Shown: positions 40,061-53,087, counted from the first letter of the stretch. The stretch is DNA of 64,000 bases from Escarpia spicata (GCA_963995525.1 OZ023206.1:42949178-43013177); one strand, 5' to 3'. Program-made: numbers and translations. The notes: generated from the letters alone by a model not told the origin.

Positions 40061-42014
40061 AATCTTCACGAAGGCTAGACTGATATCAAACTGCACACAT
40101 AACTAGATTAACCACAAATGGGAATACATGTTACCGTTTTATCTCCGTCACGTAAGTTACAAGAGCATATTACGTAAGTTATAGGTGTGAAAACTCATCC
40201 CCATTTGATGTTTTATCTTGTGTAAAGCAGCAGTACATTCAGTACTCACGAGACAAACATATCCCATGTCAAAGTGTTCGAACAAAATTTATGCATATCA
40301 CAGCATAACGGTATTTTAAGTGCACTTTTTTTGGCGGACGGATCCTTAATGTGGTCTTAACCCAAATAGATGTTTTGCATGTTACAAATCTTCACGAAGG
40401 CTAGACTGATATCAAGCTACACACATAACTAGATTAACCACAAATGGGAATGCATGTTACCGTTTTATCTCCGTCACGTAAGTTACAAGAACATATTACG
40501 TAAGTTATAGGTGTGAAAACTCATCCCCATTTGATGTTTTATCTTGTGTAAAGCAGCAGTACATTCAGTACTCACGAGACAAACATATCCCATGTCAAAG
40601 TGTTCGAACAAAATGTATGCATATCACAGCATAACGGTATTTTAAGTGCACTTTTTTTGCGGACGGATCCTTAATGTGGTCTTACCCCAAATAGATGTTT
40701 TGCATGTTACAAATCTTCACGAAGGCTAGACTGATATCAAGCTACACACATAACTAGATTAACCACAATTGGGAATGCATGTTACCGTTTTATCTCCGTC
40801 ACGTAAGTTACAAGAACATATTACGTAAGTTATAGGTGTGAAAACACATCCCCATTTGATGTTTTATCTTGTCTAAAGCAGCAGTACATTCAGTACTCAC
40901 GAGACAAACATGTCCCATATCAAAGTGTTCGAACAAAATTTATGCATATCACAGCATAACGGTATTTTAAGTGGACTTTTTTCGGCGGACGGATCCTTAA
41001 TGTGGTCTTACCCCAAATAGATGTTTTGCATGTTACAAATCTTCACGAAGGCTAGACTAATATCAAACTGCACACATAACTAGATTAACCACAAATGGGA
41101 ATGCATGTTACCGTTTTATCTCCGTCACGTAAGTTACAAGAACATATTACGTAAGTTATAGGTGTGAAAACTCATCCCCATTTGATGTTTTATCTTGTGT
41201 AAAGCAGCAGTACATTCAGTACTCACGAGACAAACATATCCCATGTCAAAGTGTTCGAACAAAATTTATGCATATCACAGCATAACGGTATTTTAAGTGC
41301 ACTTTTTTTGCGGACGGATCCTTAATGTGGTCTTACCCCAAATAGATGTTTTGCATGTTACAAATCTTCACGAAGGCTAGACTGATATCAAGCTACACAC
41401 ATAACTAGATTAACCACAATTGGGAATGCATGTTACCGTTTTATCTCCGTCACGTAAGTTACAAGAACATATTACGTAAGTTATAGGTGTGAAAACTCAT
41501 CCCCATTTGATGTTTTATCTTGTCTAAAGCAGCAGTACATTCAGTACTCACGAGACAAACATGTCCCATATCAAAGTGTTCGAACAAAATTTATGCATAT
41601 CACAGCATAACGGTATTTTAAGTGGACTTTTTTCGGCGGACGGATCCTTAATGTGGTCTTACCCCAAATAGATGTTTTGCATGTTACAAATCTTCACGAA
41701 GGCTAGACTAATATCAAACTGCACACATAACTAGATTAACCACAAATGGGAATGCATGTTACCGTTTTATCTCCGTCACGTAAGTTACAAGAGCATATTA
41801 CGTAAGTTATAGGTGTGAAAACTCATCCCCATTTGATGTTTTATCTTGTCTAAAGCAGCAGTACATTCAGTACTCACGAGACAAACATATCCCATGTCAA
41901 AGTGTTCGAACAAAATTTATGCATATCACAGCATAACGGTATTTTAAGTGCACTTTTTTTGGCGGACGGATCCTTAATGTGGTCTTACCCCAAATAGATG
42001 TTTTACATGTTACA
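40061..42014. repeat. 6-monomer cassette, copy 5 (1954 bp)
   Basis: Full six-monomer order and length, sharing AAAATGTATG in the second monomer with 37455-39408 at an offset of 2606 bp (eight monomers). It is followed by an ATTACTTAAG monomer at 42015, then AATTGGG, a TGTCTTATC/CAGCTGTA monomer like those of block B, and a plain type. Confidence 0.87.
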
Positions 42015-43317
42015 AATCTTCACGAAGGCTAGACTGATATCAAGCTACACACATAACTAGATTAACCACAAATGGGAATGCATGTTACCGTTTTATCTCC
42101 GTCACGTAAGTTACAAGAGCATATTACTTAAGTTATAGGTGTGAAAACTCATCCCCATTTGATGTTTTATCTTGTCTAAAGCAGCAGTACATTCAGTACT
42201 CACGAGACAAACATATCCCATGTCAAAGTGTTCGAAAAAAATTTATGCATATCACAGCATAACGGTATTTTAAGTGCACTTTTTTTGGCGGACGGATCCT
42301 TAATGTGGTCTTAACCCAAATAGATGTTTTGCATGTTACAAATCTTCACGAAGGCTAGACTGATATCAAGCTACACACATAACTAGATTAACCACAATTG
42401 GGAATGCATGTTACCGTTTTATCTCCGTCACGTAAGTTACAAGAACATATTACGTAAGTTATAGGTGTGAAAACTCATCCCCATTTGATGTTTTATCTTG
42501 TCTAAAGCAGCAGTACATTCAGTACTCACGAGACAAACATATCCCATGTCAAAGTGTTCGAACAAAATTTATGCATATCACAGCATAACGGTATTTTAAG
42601 TGGACTTTTTTCGGCGGACGGATCCTTAATGTGGTCTTACCCCAAATATATGTTTTGCATGTTACAAATCTTCACGAAGGCTAGACTGATATCAAGCTAC
42701 ACACATAACTAGATTAACCACAAATGGGAACGCATGTTACCGTTTTATCTCCGTCACGTAAGTTACAAGAACATATTACGTAAGTTATAGGTGTGAAAAC
42801 TCATCCCCATTTGATGTCTTATCTTGTCTAAAGCAGCTGTACATTCAGTACTCACGAGACAAACATGTCCCATGTCAAAGTGTTCGAACAAAATTTATGC
42901 ATATCACAGCATAACGGTATTTTAACTGCACTTTTTTTGCGGACGGATCCTTAACGTGGTCTTACCCCAAATAGATGTTTTACATGTTACAAATCTTCAC
43001 GAAGGCTAGACTGATATCAAGCTACACACATAACTAGATTAACCACAAATGGGAATGCATGTTACCGTTTTATCTCCGTCACGTAAGTTACAAGAACATA
43101 TTACGTAAGTTATAGGTGTGAAAACTCATCCCCATTTGATGTTTTATCTTGTCTAAAGCAGCAGTACATTCAGTACTCACGAGACAAACATGTCCCATAT
43201 CAAAGTGTTCGAACAAAATTTATGCATATCACAGCATAACGGTATTTTAAGTGGACTTTTTTCGGCGGACGGATCCTTAATGTGGTCTTACCCCAAATAG
43301 ATGTTTTGCATGTTACA

Positions 43318-44619
43318 AATCTTCACGAAGGCTAGACTGATATCAAACTGCACACATAACTAGATTAACCACAAATGGGAATACATGTTACCGTTTTATC
43401 TCCGTCACGTAAGTTACAAGAGCATATTACGTAAGTTATAGGTGTGAAAACTCATCCCCATTTGATGTTTTATCTTGTCTAAAGCAGCAGTACATTCAGT
43501 ACTCACGAGACAAACATATCCCATGTCAAAGTGTTCGAACAAAATTTATGCATATCACAGCATAACGGTATTTTAAGTGCACTTTTTTTGGCGGACGGAT
43601 CCTTAATGTGGTCTTAACCCAAATAGATGTTTTGCATGTTACAAATCTTCACGAAGGCTAGACTGATATCAAGCTACACACATAACTAGATTAACCACAA
43701 ATGGGAATGCATGTTACCGTTTTATCTCCGTCACGTAAGTTACAAGAACATATTACGTAAGTTATAGGTGTGAAAACTCATCCCCATTTGATGTTTTATC
43801 TTGTGTAAAGCAGCAGTACATTCAGTACTCACGAGACAAACATATCCCATGTCAAAGTGTTCGAACAAAATTTATGCATATCACAGCATAACGGTATTTT
43901 AAGTGCACTTTTTTTGCGGACGGATCCTTAATGTGGTCTTACCCCAAATAGATGTTTTGCATGTTACAAATCTTCACGAAGGCTAGACTGATATCAAGCT
44001 ACACACATAACTAGATTAACCACAATTGGGAATGCATGTTACCGTTTTATCTCCGTCACGTAAGTTACAAGAACATATTACGTAAGTTATAGGTGTGAAA
44101 ACTCATCCCCATTTGATGTTTTATCTTGTCTAAAGCAGCAGTACATTCAGTACTCACGAGACAAACATGTCCCATATCAAAGTGTTCGAACAAAATTTAT
44201 GCATATCACAGCATAACGGTATTTTAAGTGGACTTTTTTCGGCGGACGGATCCTTAATGTGGTCTTACCCCAAATAGATGTTTTGCATGTTACAAATCTT
44301 CACGAAGGCTAGACTAATATCAAACTGCACACATAACTAGATTAACCACAAATGGGAATGCATGTTACCGTTTTATCTCCGTCACGTAAGTTACAAGAAC
44401 ATATTACGTAAGTTATAGGTGTGAAAACTCATCCCCATTTGATGTTTTATCTTGTGTAAAGCAGCAGTACATTCAGTACTCACGAGACAAACATATCCCA
44501 TGTCAAAGTGTTCGAACAAAATTTATGCATATCACAGCATAACGGTATTTTAAGTGCACTTTTTTTGCGGACGGATCCTTAATGTGGTCTTACCCCAAAT
44601 AGATGTTTTGCATGTTACA
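43318..44619. repeat. Shortened cassette at the end of block E (1302 bp)
   Basis: The first four monomers of the 6-monomer cassette. The leading monomer has TTGTCTAAAG and the third lacks AAAACACATCC, so it is closer to block B copies than to the other block E copies. After 44619 the array changes to A/D-type monomers. Confidence 0.8.
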
Positions 44620-44945
44620 AATCTTCACGAAGGCTAGACTGATATCAAGCTACACACATAACTAGATTAACCACAAATGGGAATGCATGTTACCGTTTTA
44701 TCTCCGTCACGTAAGTTACAAGAACATATTACGTAAGTTATAGGTGTGAAAACTCATCCCCATTTGATGTTTTATCTTGTCTAAAGCAGCAGTACATTCA
44801 GTACTCACGAGACAAACATATCCCATGTCAAAGTGTTCGAACAAAATTTATGCATATCACAGCATAACGGTATTTTAAGTGGACTTTTTTCGGCGGACGG
44901 ATCCTTAATGTGGTCTTACCCCAAATATATGTTTTGCATGTTACA

Positions 44946-45270
44946 AATCTTCACGAAGGCTAGACTGATATCAAGCTACACACATAACTAGATTAACCAC
45001 AAATGGGAACGCATGTTACCGTTTTATCTCCGTCACGTAAGTTACAAGAACATATTACGTAAGTTATAGGTGTGAAAACTTATCCCCATTTGATGTTTTA
45101 TCTTGTCTAAAGCAGCAGTACATTCAGTACTCACGAGACAAACATGTCCCATGTCAAAGTGTTCGACAAAATTTATGCATATCACAGCATAACGGTATTT
45201 TAAGTGGACTTTTTTCGGCGGACGGATCCTTAATGTGGTCTTACCCCAAATATATGTTTTGCATGTTACA
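44946..45270. repeat. Hybrid monomer (GGGAACG type joined to ACTTATCC type)
   Basis: The 5' part has GGGAACGCATG and lacks CACATATAAC. The 3' part has AAACTTATCC and TTCGACAAAA, the marks of the CACATATAAC monomer. The switch lies between 45010 and about 45080. It replaces two monomers by one and is followed by the expected CTCAGTC monomer (45271). Confidence 0.82.
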
Positions 45271-45595
45271 AATCTTCACGAAGGCTAGACTGATATCAAG
45301 CTACACACATAACTAGATTAACCACAAATGGGAATGCATGTTACCGTTTTATCTCAGTCACGTAAGTTACAAGAACATATTACGTAAGTTATAGGTGTGA
45401 AAACTCATCCCCATTTCATGTTTTATCTTGTCTAAAGCAGCAGTACATTCAGTACTCACGAGACAAACATATCCCATGTCAAAGTGTTCGAACAAAATTT
45501 ATGCATATCACAGCATAACGGTATTTTAAGTGCACTTTTTTAGCGGACGGATCCTTAATGTGGTCTTACCCCAAATAGATGTTTTGCATGTTACA

Positions 45596-46897
45596 AATCT
45601 TCACGAAGGCTAGACTGATATCAAGCTACACACATAACTAGATTAACCACAAATGGGAATGCATGTTACCGTTTTATCTCCGTCACGTAAGTTACAAGAA
45701 CATATTACGTAAGTTATAGGTGTGAAAACTCATCCCCATTTGATGTTTTATCTTGTCTAAAGCAGCAGTACATTCAGTACTCACGAGACAAACATATCCC
45801 ATGTCAAAGTGTTCGAACAAAATTTATGCATATCACAGCATAACGGTATTTTAAGTGGACTTTTTTCGGCGGACGGATCCTTAATGTGGTCTTACCCCAA
45901 ATATATGTTTTGCATGTTACAAATCTTCACGAAGGCTAGACTGATATCAAGCTACACACATAACTAGATTAACCACAAATGGGAACGCATGTTACCGTTT
46001 TATCTCCGTCACGTAAGTTACAAGAACATATTACGTAAGTTATAGGTGTGAAAACTCATCCCCATTTTATGTTTTATCTTGTCTAAAGCAGCAGTACATT
46101 CAGTACTCACGAGACAAACATGTCCCATGTCAAAGTGTTCGAACAAAATTTATGTATATCACAGCATAACGGTATTTTAAGTGGACTTTTTTCGGCGGAC
46201 GGATCCTTAATGTGGTCTTACCCCAAATATATGTTTTGCATGTTACAAATCTTCACGAAGGCTAGACTGATATCAAGCTACACATATAACTAGATTAACC
46301 ACAAATGGGAATGCATGTTACCGTTTTATCTCCGTCACGTAAGTTACAAGAACATATTACGTAAGTTATAGGTGTGAAAACTTATCCCCATTTGATGTTT
46401 TATCTTGTCTAAAGCAGCAGTACATTCAGTACTCACGAGACAAACATGTCCCATGTCAAAGTGTTCGACAAAATTTATGCATATCACAGCATAACGGTAT
46501 TTTAAGTGGACTTTTTTCGGCGGACGGATCCTTAATGTGGTCTTACCCCAAATATATGTTTTGCATGTTACAAATCTTCACGAAGGCTAGACTGATATCA
46601 AGCTACACACATAACTAGATTAACCACAAATGGGAATGCATGTTACCGTTTTATCTCAGTCACGTAAGTTACAAGAACATATTACGTAAGTTATAGGTGT
46701 GAAAACTCATCCCCATTTCATGTTTTATCTTGTCTAAAGCAGCAGTACATTCAGTACTCACGAGACAAACATATCCCATGTCAAAGGGTTCGAACAAAAT
46801 TTATGCATATCACAGCATAACGGTATTTTAAGTGCACTTTTTTGGCGGACGGATCCTTAATGTGGTCTTAACCCAAATAGATGTTTTGCATGTTACA
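45596..46897. repeat. Four-monomer cassette, block F copy (1302 bp)
   Basis: Plain; GGGAACG with CCATTTTATG (46063); CACATATAAC with ACTTATCC and TCGACAAAA; CTCAGTC with CATTTCATG. The last monomer has a private AAAGGGTTCG near 46787. Order and length match 18564-19865. Confidence 0.85.
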
Positions 46898-48786
46898 AAT
46901 CTTCACGAAGGCTAGACTGATATCAAGCTACACACATAACTAGATTAACCACAATTGGGAATGCATGTTACCGTTTTATCTCCGTCACGTAAGTTACAAG
47001 AACATATTACGTAAGTTATAGGTGTGAAAACTCATCCCCATTTGATGTTTTATCTTGTCTAAAGCAGCAGTACATTCAGTACTCACGAGACAAACATGTC
47101 CCATATCAAAGTGTTCGAACAAAATTTATGCATATCACAGCATAACGGTATTTTAAGTGGACTTTTTTCGGCGGACGGATCCTTAATGTGGTCTTACCCC
47201 AAATAGATGTTTTGCATGTTACAAATCTTCACGAAGGCTAGACTGATATCAAACTGCACACATAACTAGATTAACCACAAATGGGAATGCATGTTACCGT
47301 TTTATCTCCGTCACGTAAGTTACAAGAACATATTACGTAAGTTATAGGTGTGAAAACTCATCCCCATTTGATGTTTTATCTTGTCTAAAGCAGCAGTACA
47401 TTCAGTACTCACGAGACAAACATATCCCATGTCAAAGTGTTCGAATAAAATTTATGCATATCACAGCATAACGGTATTTTAAGTGCACTTTTTTTGGCGG
47501 ACGGATCCTTAATGTGGTCTTAACCCAAATAGATGTTTTGCATGTTACAAATCTTCACGAAGGCTAGACTGATATCAAGCTACACACATAACTAGATTAA
47601 CCACAAATGGGAATGCATGTTACCGTTTTATCTCCGTCACGTAAGTTACAAGAACATATTACGTAAGTTATAGGTGTGAAAACTCATCCCCATTTGATGT
47701 TTTATCTTGTCTAAAGCAGCAGTACATTCAGTACTCACGAGACAAACATATCCCATGTCAAAGTGTTCGAACAAAATTTATGCATATCACAGCATAACGG
47801 TATTTTAAGTGGACTTTTTTCGGCGGACGGATCCTTAATGTGGTCTTACCCCAAATATATGTTTTGCATGTTACAAATCTTCACGAAGGCTAGACTGATA
47901 TCAAGCTACACACATAACTAGATTAACCACAAATGGGAACGCATGTTACCGTTTTATCTCCGTCACGTAAGTTACAAGAACATATAACGTAAGTTATAGG
48001 TGTGAAAACTCATCCCCATTTGATGTTTTATCTTGTCTAAAGCAGCTGTACATTCAGTACTCACGAGACAAACATGTCCCATGTCAAAGTGTTCGAACAA
48101 AATTTATGCATATCACAGCATTACGGTATTTTAAGTGCACTTTTTTTGCGGACGGATCCTTAATGTGGTCTTACCCCAAATAGATGTTTTACATGTTACA
48201 AATCTTCACGAAGGCTAGACTGATATCAAGCTACACACATAACTAGATTAACCACAAATGGGAATGCATGTTACCGTTTTATCTCCGTCACGTAAGTTAC
48301 AAGAACATATTACGTAAGTTATAGGTGTGAAAACTCATCCCCATTTGATGTTTTATCTTGTCTAAAGCAGCAGTACATTCAGTACTCACGAGACAAACAA
48401 GTCCCATGTCAAAGTGTTCGAACACAATTTATGCATATCACAGCATAACGGTATTTTAAGTGCACTTTTTTTGGCGGACGGATCCTTAATGTGGTCTTAA
48501 CCCAAATAGATGTTTTGCATGTTACAAATCTTCACGAAGGCTAGACTGATATCAAGCTACACACATAACTAGATTAACCACAAATGGGAATGCATGTTAC
48601 CGTTTTATCTCCGTCACGTAAGTTACAAGAACATATTACGTAAGTTATAGGTGTGAAAACTCATCCCCATTTGATGTTTTATCTTGTCTAAAGCAGCAGT
48701 ACATTCAGTACTCACGAGACAAACATATCCCATGTCAAAGTGTTCGAACAAAATTTATGCATATCACAGCATAACGGTATTTTAAG

Positions 48787-48800
48787 TTTTTTTTCTTTCT
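48787..48800. repeat. Altered T-tract (CTTTCT form), copy 1
   Basis: Eight T then CTTTCT follow TTTTAAG and precede GCGGACGG. Other monomers have GTGGAC or GTGCAC followed by a pure T run here. It occurs once per block G unit and nowhere else that I saw. Confidence 0.93.
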
Positions 48801-49614
48801 GCGGACGGATCCTTAATGTGGTCTTACCCCAAATATATGTTTTGCATGTTACAAATCTTCACGAAGGCTAGACTGATATCAAGCTACACACATAACTAGA
48901 TTAACCACAAATGGGAACGCATGTTACCGTTTTATCTCCGTCACGTAAGTTACAAGAACATATTACGTAAGTTATAGGTGTGAAAACTCATCCCCATTTG
49001 ATGTTTTATCTTGTCTAAAGCAGCAGTACATTCAGAACTCACGAGACAAACATGTCCCATATCAAAGTGTTCGAAAAAAATTTATGCATATCACAGCATA
49101 ACGGTATTTTAAGTGCACTTTTTTTTGCGGACGGATCCTTAATGTGGTCTTACCCCAAATAGATGTTTTACATGTTACAAATCTTCACGAAGGCTAGACT
49201 GATATCAAGCTACACACATAACTAGATTAACCACAAATGGGAATGCATGTTACCGTTTTATCTCCGTCACGTAAGTTACAAGAACATATTACGTAAGTTA
49301 TAGGTGTGAAAACTCATCCCCATTTGATGTTTTATCTTGTCTAAAGCAGCAGTACATTCAGTACTCACGAGACAAACAAGTCCCATGTCAAAGTGTTCGA
49401 ACACAATTTATGCACATCATAGCATAACGGTATTTTAAGTGAACTTTTTTCGGCGGACGGATCCTTAATGTGGTCTTACCCCAAATAGATGTTTTGCATG
49501 TTACAAATCTTCACGAAGGCTAGACTGATATCAAGCTACACACATAACTAGATTAACCACAATTGGGAATGCATGTTACCGTTTTATCTCCGTCACGTAA
49601 GTTACAAGAACATA

Positions 49615-49622
49615 TTAATTAA
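49615..49622. other. TTAATTAA replacing the TTACGTAA palindrome
   Basis: The normal 8-bp palindrome TTACGTAA is changed at its centre to TTAATTAA, which is still a perfect palindrome. Five copies are visible: 18347, 49615, 54175, 57758 and 62319. Confidence 0.93.
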
Positions 49623-50481
49623 GTTATAGGTGTGAAAACTCATCCCCATTTGATGTTTTATCTTGTCTAAAGCAGCAGTACATTCAGTACTCACGAGACA
49701 AACATGTCCCATTTCAAAGTGTTCGAACAAAATTTATGCATATCACAGCATAACGGTATTTTAAGTGGACTTTTTTCGGCGGACGGATCCTTAATGTGGT
49801 CTTACCCCAAATATATGTTTTGCATGTTACAAATCTTCACGAAGGCTAGACTGATATCAAGCTACACATATAACTAGATTAACCACAAATGGGAATGCAT
49901 GTTACCGTTTTATCTCCGTCACGTAAGTTACAAGAACATATTACGTAAGTTATAGGTGTGAAAACTTATCCCCATTTGATGTTTTATCTTGTCTAAAGCA
50001 GCAGTACATTCAGTACTCACGAGACAAACATGTCCCATGTCAAAGTGTTCGACAAAATTTATGCATATCACAGCATAACGGTATTTTAAGTGGACTTTTT
50101 TCGGCGGACGGATCCTTAATGTGGTCTTACCCCAAATATATGTTTTGCATGTTACAAATCTTCACGAAGGCTAGACTGATATCAAGCTACACACATAACT
50201 AGATTAACCACAAATGGGAATGCATGTTACCGTTTTATCTCCGTCACGTAAGTTACAAGAACATATTACGTAAGTTATAGGTGTGAAAACTCATCCCCAT
50301 TTCATGTTTTATCTTGTCTAAAGCAGCAGTACATTCAGTACTCACGAGACAAACATATCCCATGTCAAAGTGTTCGAACAAAATTTATGCATATCACAGC
50401 ATAACGGTATTTTAAGTGCACTTTTTTGGCGGACGGATCCTTAATGTGGTCTTAACCCAAATAGATGTTTTGCATGTTACA

Positions 50482-51784
50482 AATCTTCACGAAGGCTAGA
50501 CTGATATCAAGCTACACACATAACTAGATTAACCACAATTGGGAATGCATGTTACCGTTTTATCTCCGTCACGTAAGTTACAAGAACATATTACGTAAGT
50601 TATAGGTGTGAAAACTCATCCCCATTTGATGTTTTATCTTGTCTAAAGCAGCAGTACATTCAGTACTCACGAGACAAACATGTCCCATATCAAAGTGTTC
50701 GAACAAAAGTTATGCATATCACAGCATAACGGTATTTTAAGTGGACTTTTTTCGGCGGACGGATCCTTAATGTGGTCTTACCCCAAATAGATGTTTTGCA
50801 TGTTACAAATCTTCACGAAGGCTAGACTGATATCAAACTGCACACATAACTAGATTAACCACAAATGGGAATGCATGTTACCGTTTTATCTCCGTCACGT
50901 AAGTTACAAGAACATATTACGTAAGTTATAGGTGTGAAAACTCATCCCCATTTGATGTTTTATCTTGTCTAAAGCAGCAGTACATTCAGTACTCACGAGA
51001 CAAACATATCCCATGTCAAAGTGTTCGAATAAAATTTATGCATATCACAGCATAACGGTATTTTAAGTGCACTTTTTTTGGCGGACGGATCCTTAATGTG
51101 GTCTTAACCCAAATAGATGTTTTGCATGTTACAAATCTTCACGAAGGCTAGACTGATATCAAGCTACACACATAACTAGATTAACCACAAATGGGAATGC
51201 ATGTTACCGTTTTATCTCCGTCACGTAAGTTACAAGAACATATTACGTAAGTTATAGGTGTGAAAACTCATCCCCATTTGATGTTTTATCTTGTCTAAAG
51301 CAGCAGTACATTCAGTACTCACGAGACAAACATATCCCATGTCAAAGTGTTCGAACAAAATTTATGCATATCACAGCATAACGGTATTTTAAGTGGACTT
51401 TTTTCGGCGGACGGATCCTTAATGTGGTCTTACCCCAAATATATGTTTTGCATGTTACAAATCTTCACGAAGGCTAGACTGATATCAAGCTACACACATA
51501 ACTAGATGAACCACAAATGGGAACGCATGTTACCGTTTTATCTCCGTCACGTAAGTTACAAGAACATATAACGTAAGTTATAGGTGTGAAAACTCATCCC
51601 CATTTGATGTTTTATCTTGTCTAAAGCAGCTGTACATTCAGTACTCACGAGACAAACATGTCCCATGTCAAAGTGTTCGAACAAAATTTATGCATATCAC
51701 AGCATTACGGTATTTTAAGTGCACTTTTTTTGCGGACGGATCCTTAATGTGGTCTTAACCCAAATAGATGTTTTGCATGTTACA
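50482..51784. repeat. 4-monomer segment, copy 1 (1303 bp)
   Basis: AATTGGG with AAAAGTTATG; GAATAAAA; plain; GGGAACG with ATATAACG, CAGCTGTA and CATTACGG. It is duplicated directly at 51785. The fourth monomer is a hybrid, and the second copy lacks AAAAGTTATG in its first monomer and GATGAACC in its fourth. Confidence 0.88.
51460..51784. repeat. Hybrid monomer at the 4-monomer duplication junction
   Basis: From its start through the T-tract GCACTTTTTTTGCGG it is the ATATAACG/CATTACGG monomer. Its end reads CTTAACCC, AAATAGATG and TTTTGCATG; other monomers of this type end CTTACCCC and TTTTACATG. That ending belongs to the CTCAGTC/CATTTCATG monomer (HOR position 6), which normally precedes AATTGGG. 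The switch lies between 51731 and 51758, across the BamHI site. It is the product expected if position 10 recombined with position 6. Confidence 0.83.
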
Positions 51785-53087
51785 AATCTTCACGAAGGCT
51801 AGACTGATATCAAGCTACACACATAACTAGATTAACCACAATTGGGAATGCATGTTACCGTTTTATCTCCGTCACGTAAGTTACAAGAACATATTACGTA
51901 AGTTATAGGTGTGAAAACTCATCCCCATTTGATGTTTTATCTTGTCTAAAGCAGCAGTACATTCAGTACTCACGAGACAAACATGTCCCATATCAAAGTG
52001 TTCGAACAAAATTTATGCATATCACAGCATAACGGTATTTTAAGTGGACTTTTTTCGGCGGACGGATCCTTAATGTGGTCTTACCCCAAATAGATGTTTT
52101 GCATGTTACAAATCTTCACGAAGGCTAGACTGATATCAAACTGCACACATAACTAGATTAACCACAAATGGGAATGCATGTTACCGTTTTATCTCCGTCA
52201 CGTAAGTTACAAGAACATATTACGTAAGTTATAGGTGTGAAAACTCATCCCCATTTGATGTTTTATCTTGTCTAAAGCAGCAGTACATTCAGTACTCACG
52301 AGACAAACATATCCCATGTCAAAGTGTTCGAATAAAATTTATGCATATCACAGCATAACGGTATTTTAAGTGCACTTTTTTTGGCGGACGGATCCTTAAT
52401 GTGGTCTTAACCCAAATAGATGTTTTGCATGTTACAAATCTTCACGAAGGCTAGACTGATATCAAGCTACACACATAACTAGATTAACCACAAATGGGAA
52501 TGCATGTTACCGTTTTATCTCCGTCACGTAAGTTACAAGAACATATTACGTAAGTTATAGGTGTGAAAACTCATCCCCATTTGATGTTTTATCTTGTCTA
52601 AAGCAGCAGTACATTCAGTATTCACGAGACAAACATATCCCATGTCAAAGTGTTCGAACAAAATTTATGCATATCACAGCATAACGGTATTTTAAGTGGA
52701 CTTTTTTCGGCGGACGGATCCTTAATGTGGTCTTACCCCAAATATATGTTTTGCATGTTACAAATCTTCACGAAGGCTAGACTGATATCAAGCTACACAC
52801 ATAACTAGATTAACCACAAATGGGAACGCATGTTACCGTTTTATCTCCGTCACGTAAGTTACAAGAACATATAACGTAAGTTATAGGTGTGAAAACTCAT
52901 CCCCATTTGATGTTTTATCTTGTCTAAAGCAGCTGTACATTCAGTACTCACGAGACAAACATGTCCCATGTCAAAGTGTTCGAACAAAATTTATGCATAT
53001 CACAGCATTACGGTATTTTAAGTGCACTTTTTTTGCGGACGGATCCTTAATGTGGTCTTACCCCAAATAGATGTTTTACATGTTACA
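51785..53087. repeat. 4-monomer segment, copy 2 (1303 bp)
   Basis: A direct repeat of 50482-51784 with the same type order. It has a private CAGTATTCACG near 52620. Its last monomer ends normally with CTTACCCC and TTTTACATG. The array then goes directly to the CTTTCT monomer at 53088, without the ACAAGTCCC monomer seen at that place in other units. Confidence 0.87.

Larger units (their letters stand above)
28333..44619. repeat. Higher-order block E, five units of 8-10 monomers
   Basis: Units start at 28333, 31264, 34197, 37455, 40061 and 43318 (the last is partial), each with GGGAATACATG plus AAGAGCATAT. Lengths are 2931, 2933, 3258, 2606 and 3257 bp. The first five starts carry TTGTGTAAAG, which distinguishes them from block B starts. 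AAAACACATCC (29117, 32048, 34981, 38239, 40845) and ATTACTTAAG were seen only in this block. Unit content varies by loss of internal monomers and by a 2-monomer loop. Confidence 0.87.
44620..48526. repeat. Higher-order block F, 12 monomers of A/D type
   Basis: A shortened cassette (44620-45595) is followed by a full four-monomer cassette (45596-46897). Then come AATTGGG, GAATAAAA, plain, GGGAACG with ATATAACG and CATTACGG, and an ACAAGTCCC monomer (48201-48526). The part from 45596 follows the same order as 20192 onward, 25,404 bp or 78 monomers earlier. The last two monomers already belong to the block G series. Confidence 0.83.
48527..53087. repeat. 14-monomer HOR derivative, type 1 (4561 bp)
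   Basis: Monomers 1-10 of the 11-monomer unit, then a second copy of monomers 7-10 (51785-53087), with monomer 11 missing. The duplication is marked by two AATTGGG, GAATAAAA, plain, ATATAACG series 1303 bp apart and by a hybrid at 51460-51784. Confidence 0.88.

Noticed and set aside
48787..48800. Insertion of a mobile element or microsatellite
   Set aside because: Only a 14-base tract is altered, the monomer stays 327 bp, and there is no target duplication or element sequence.
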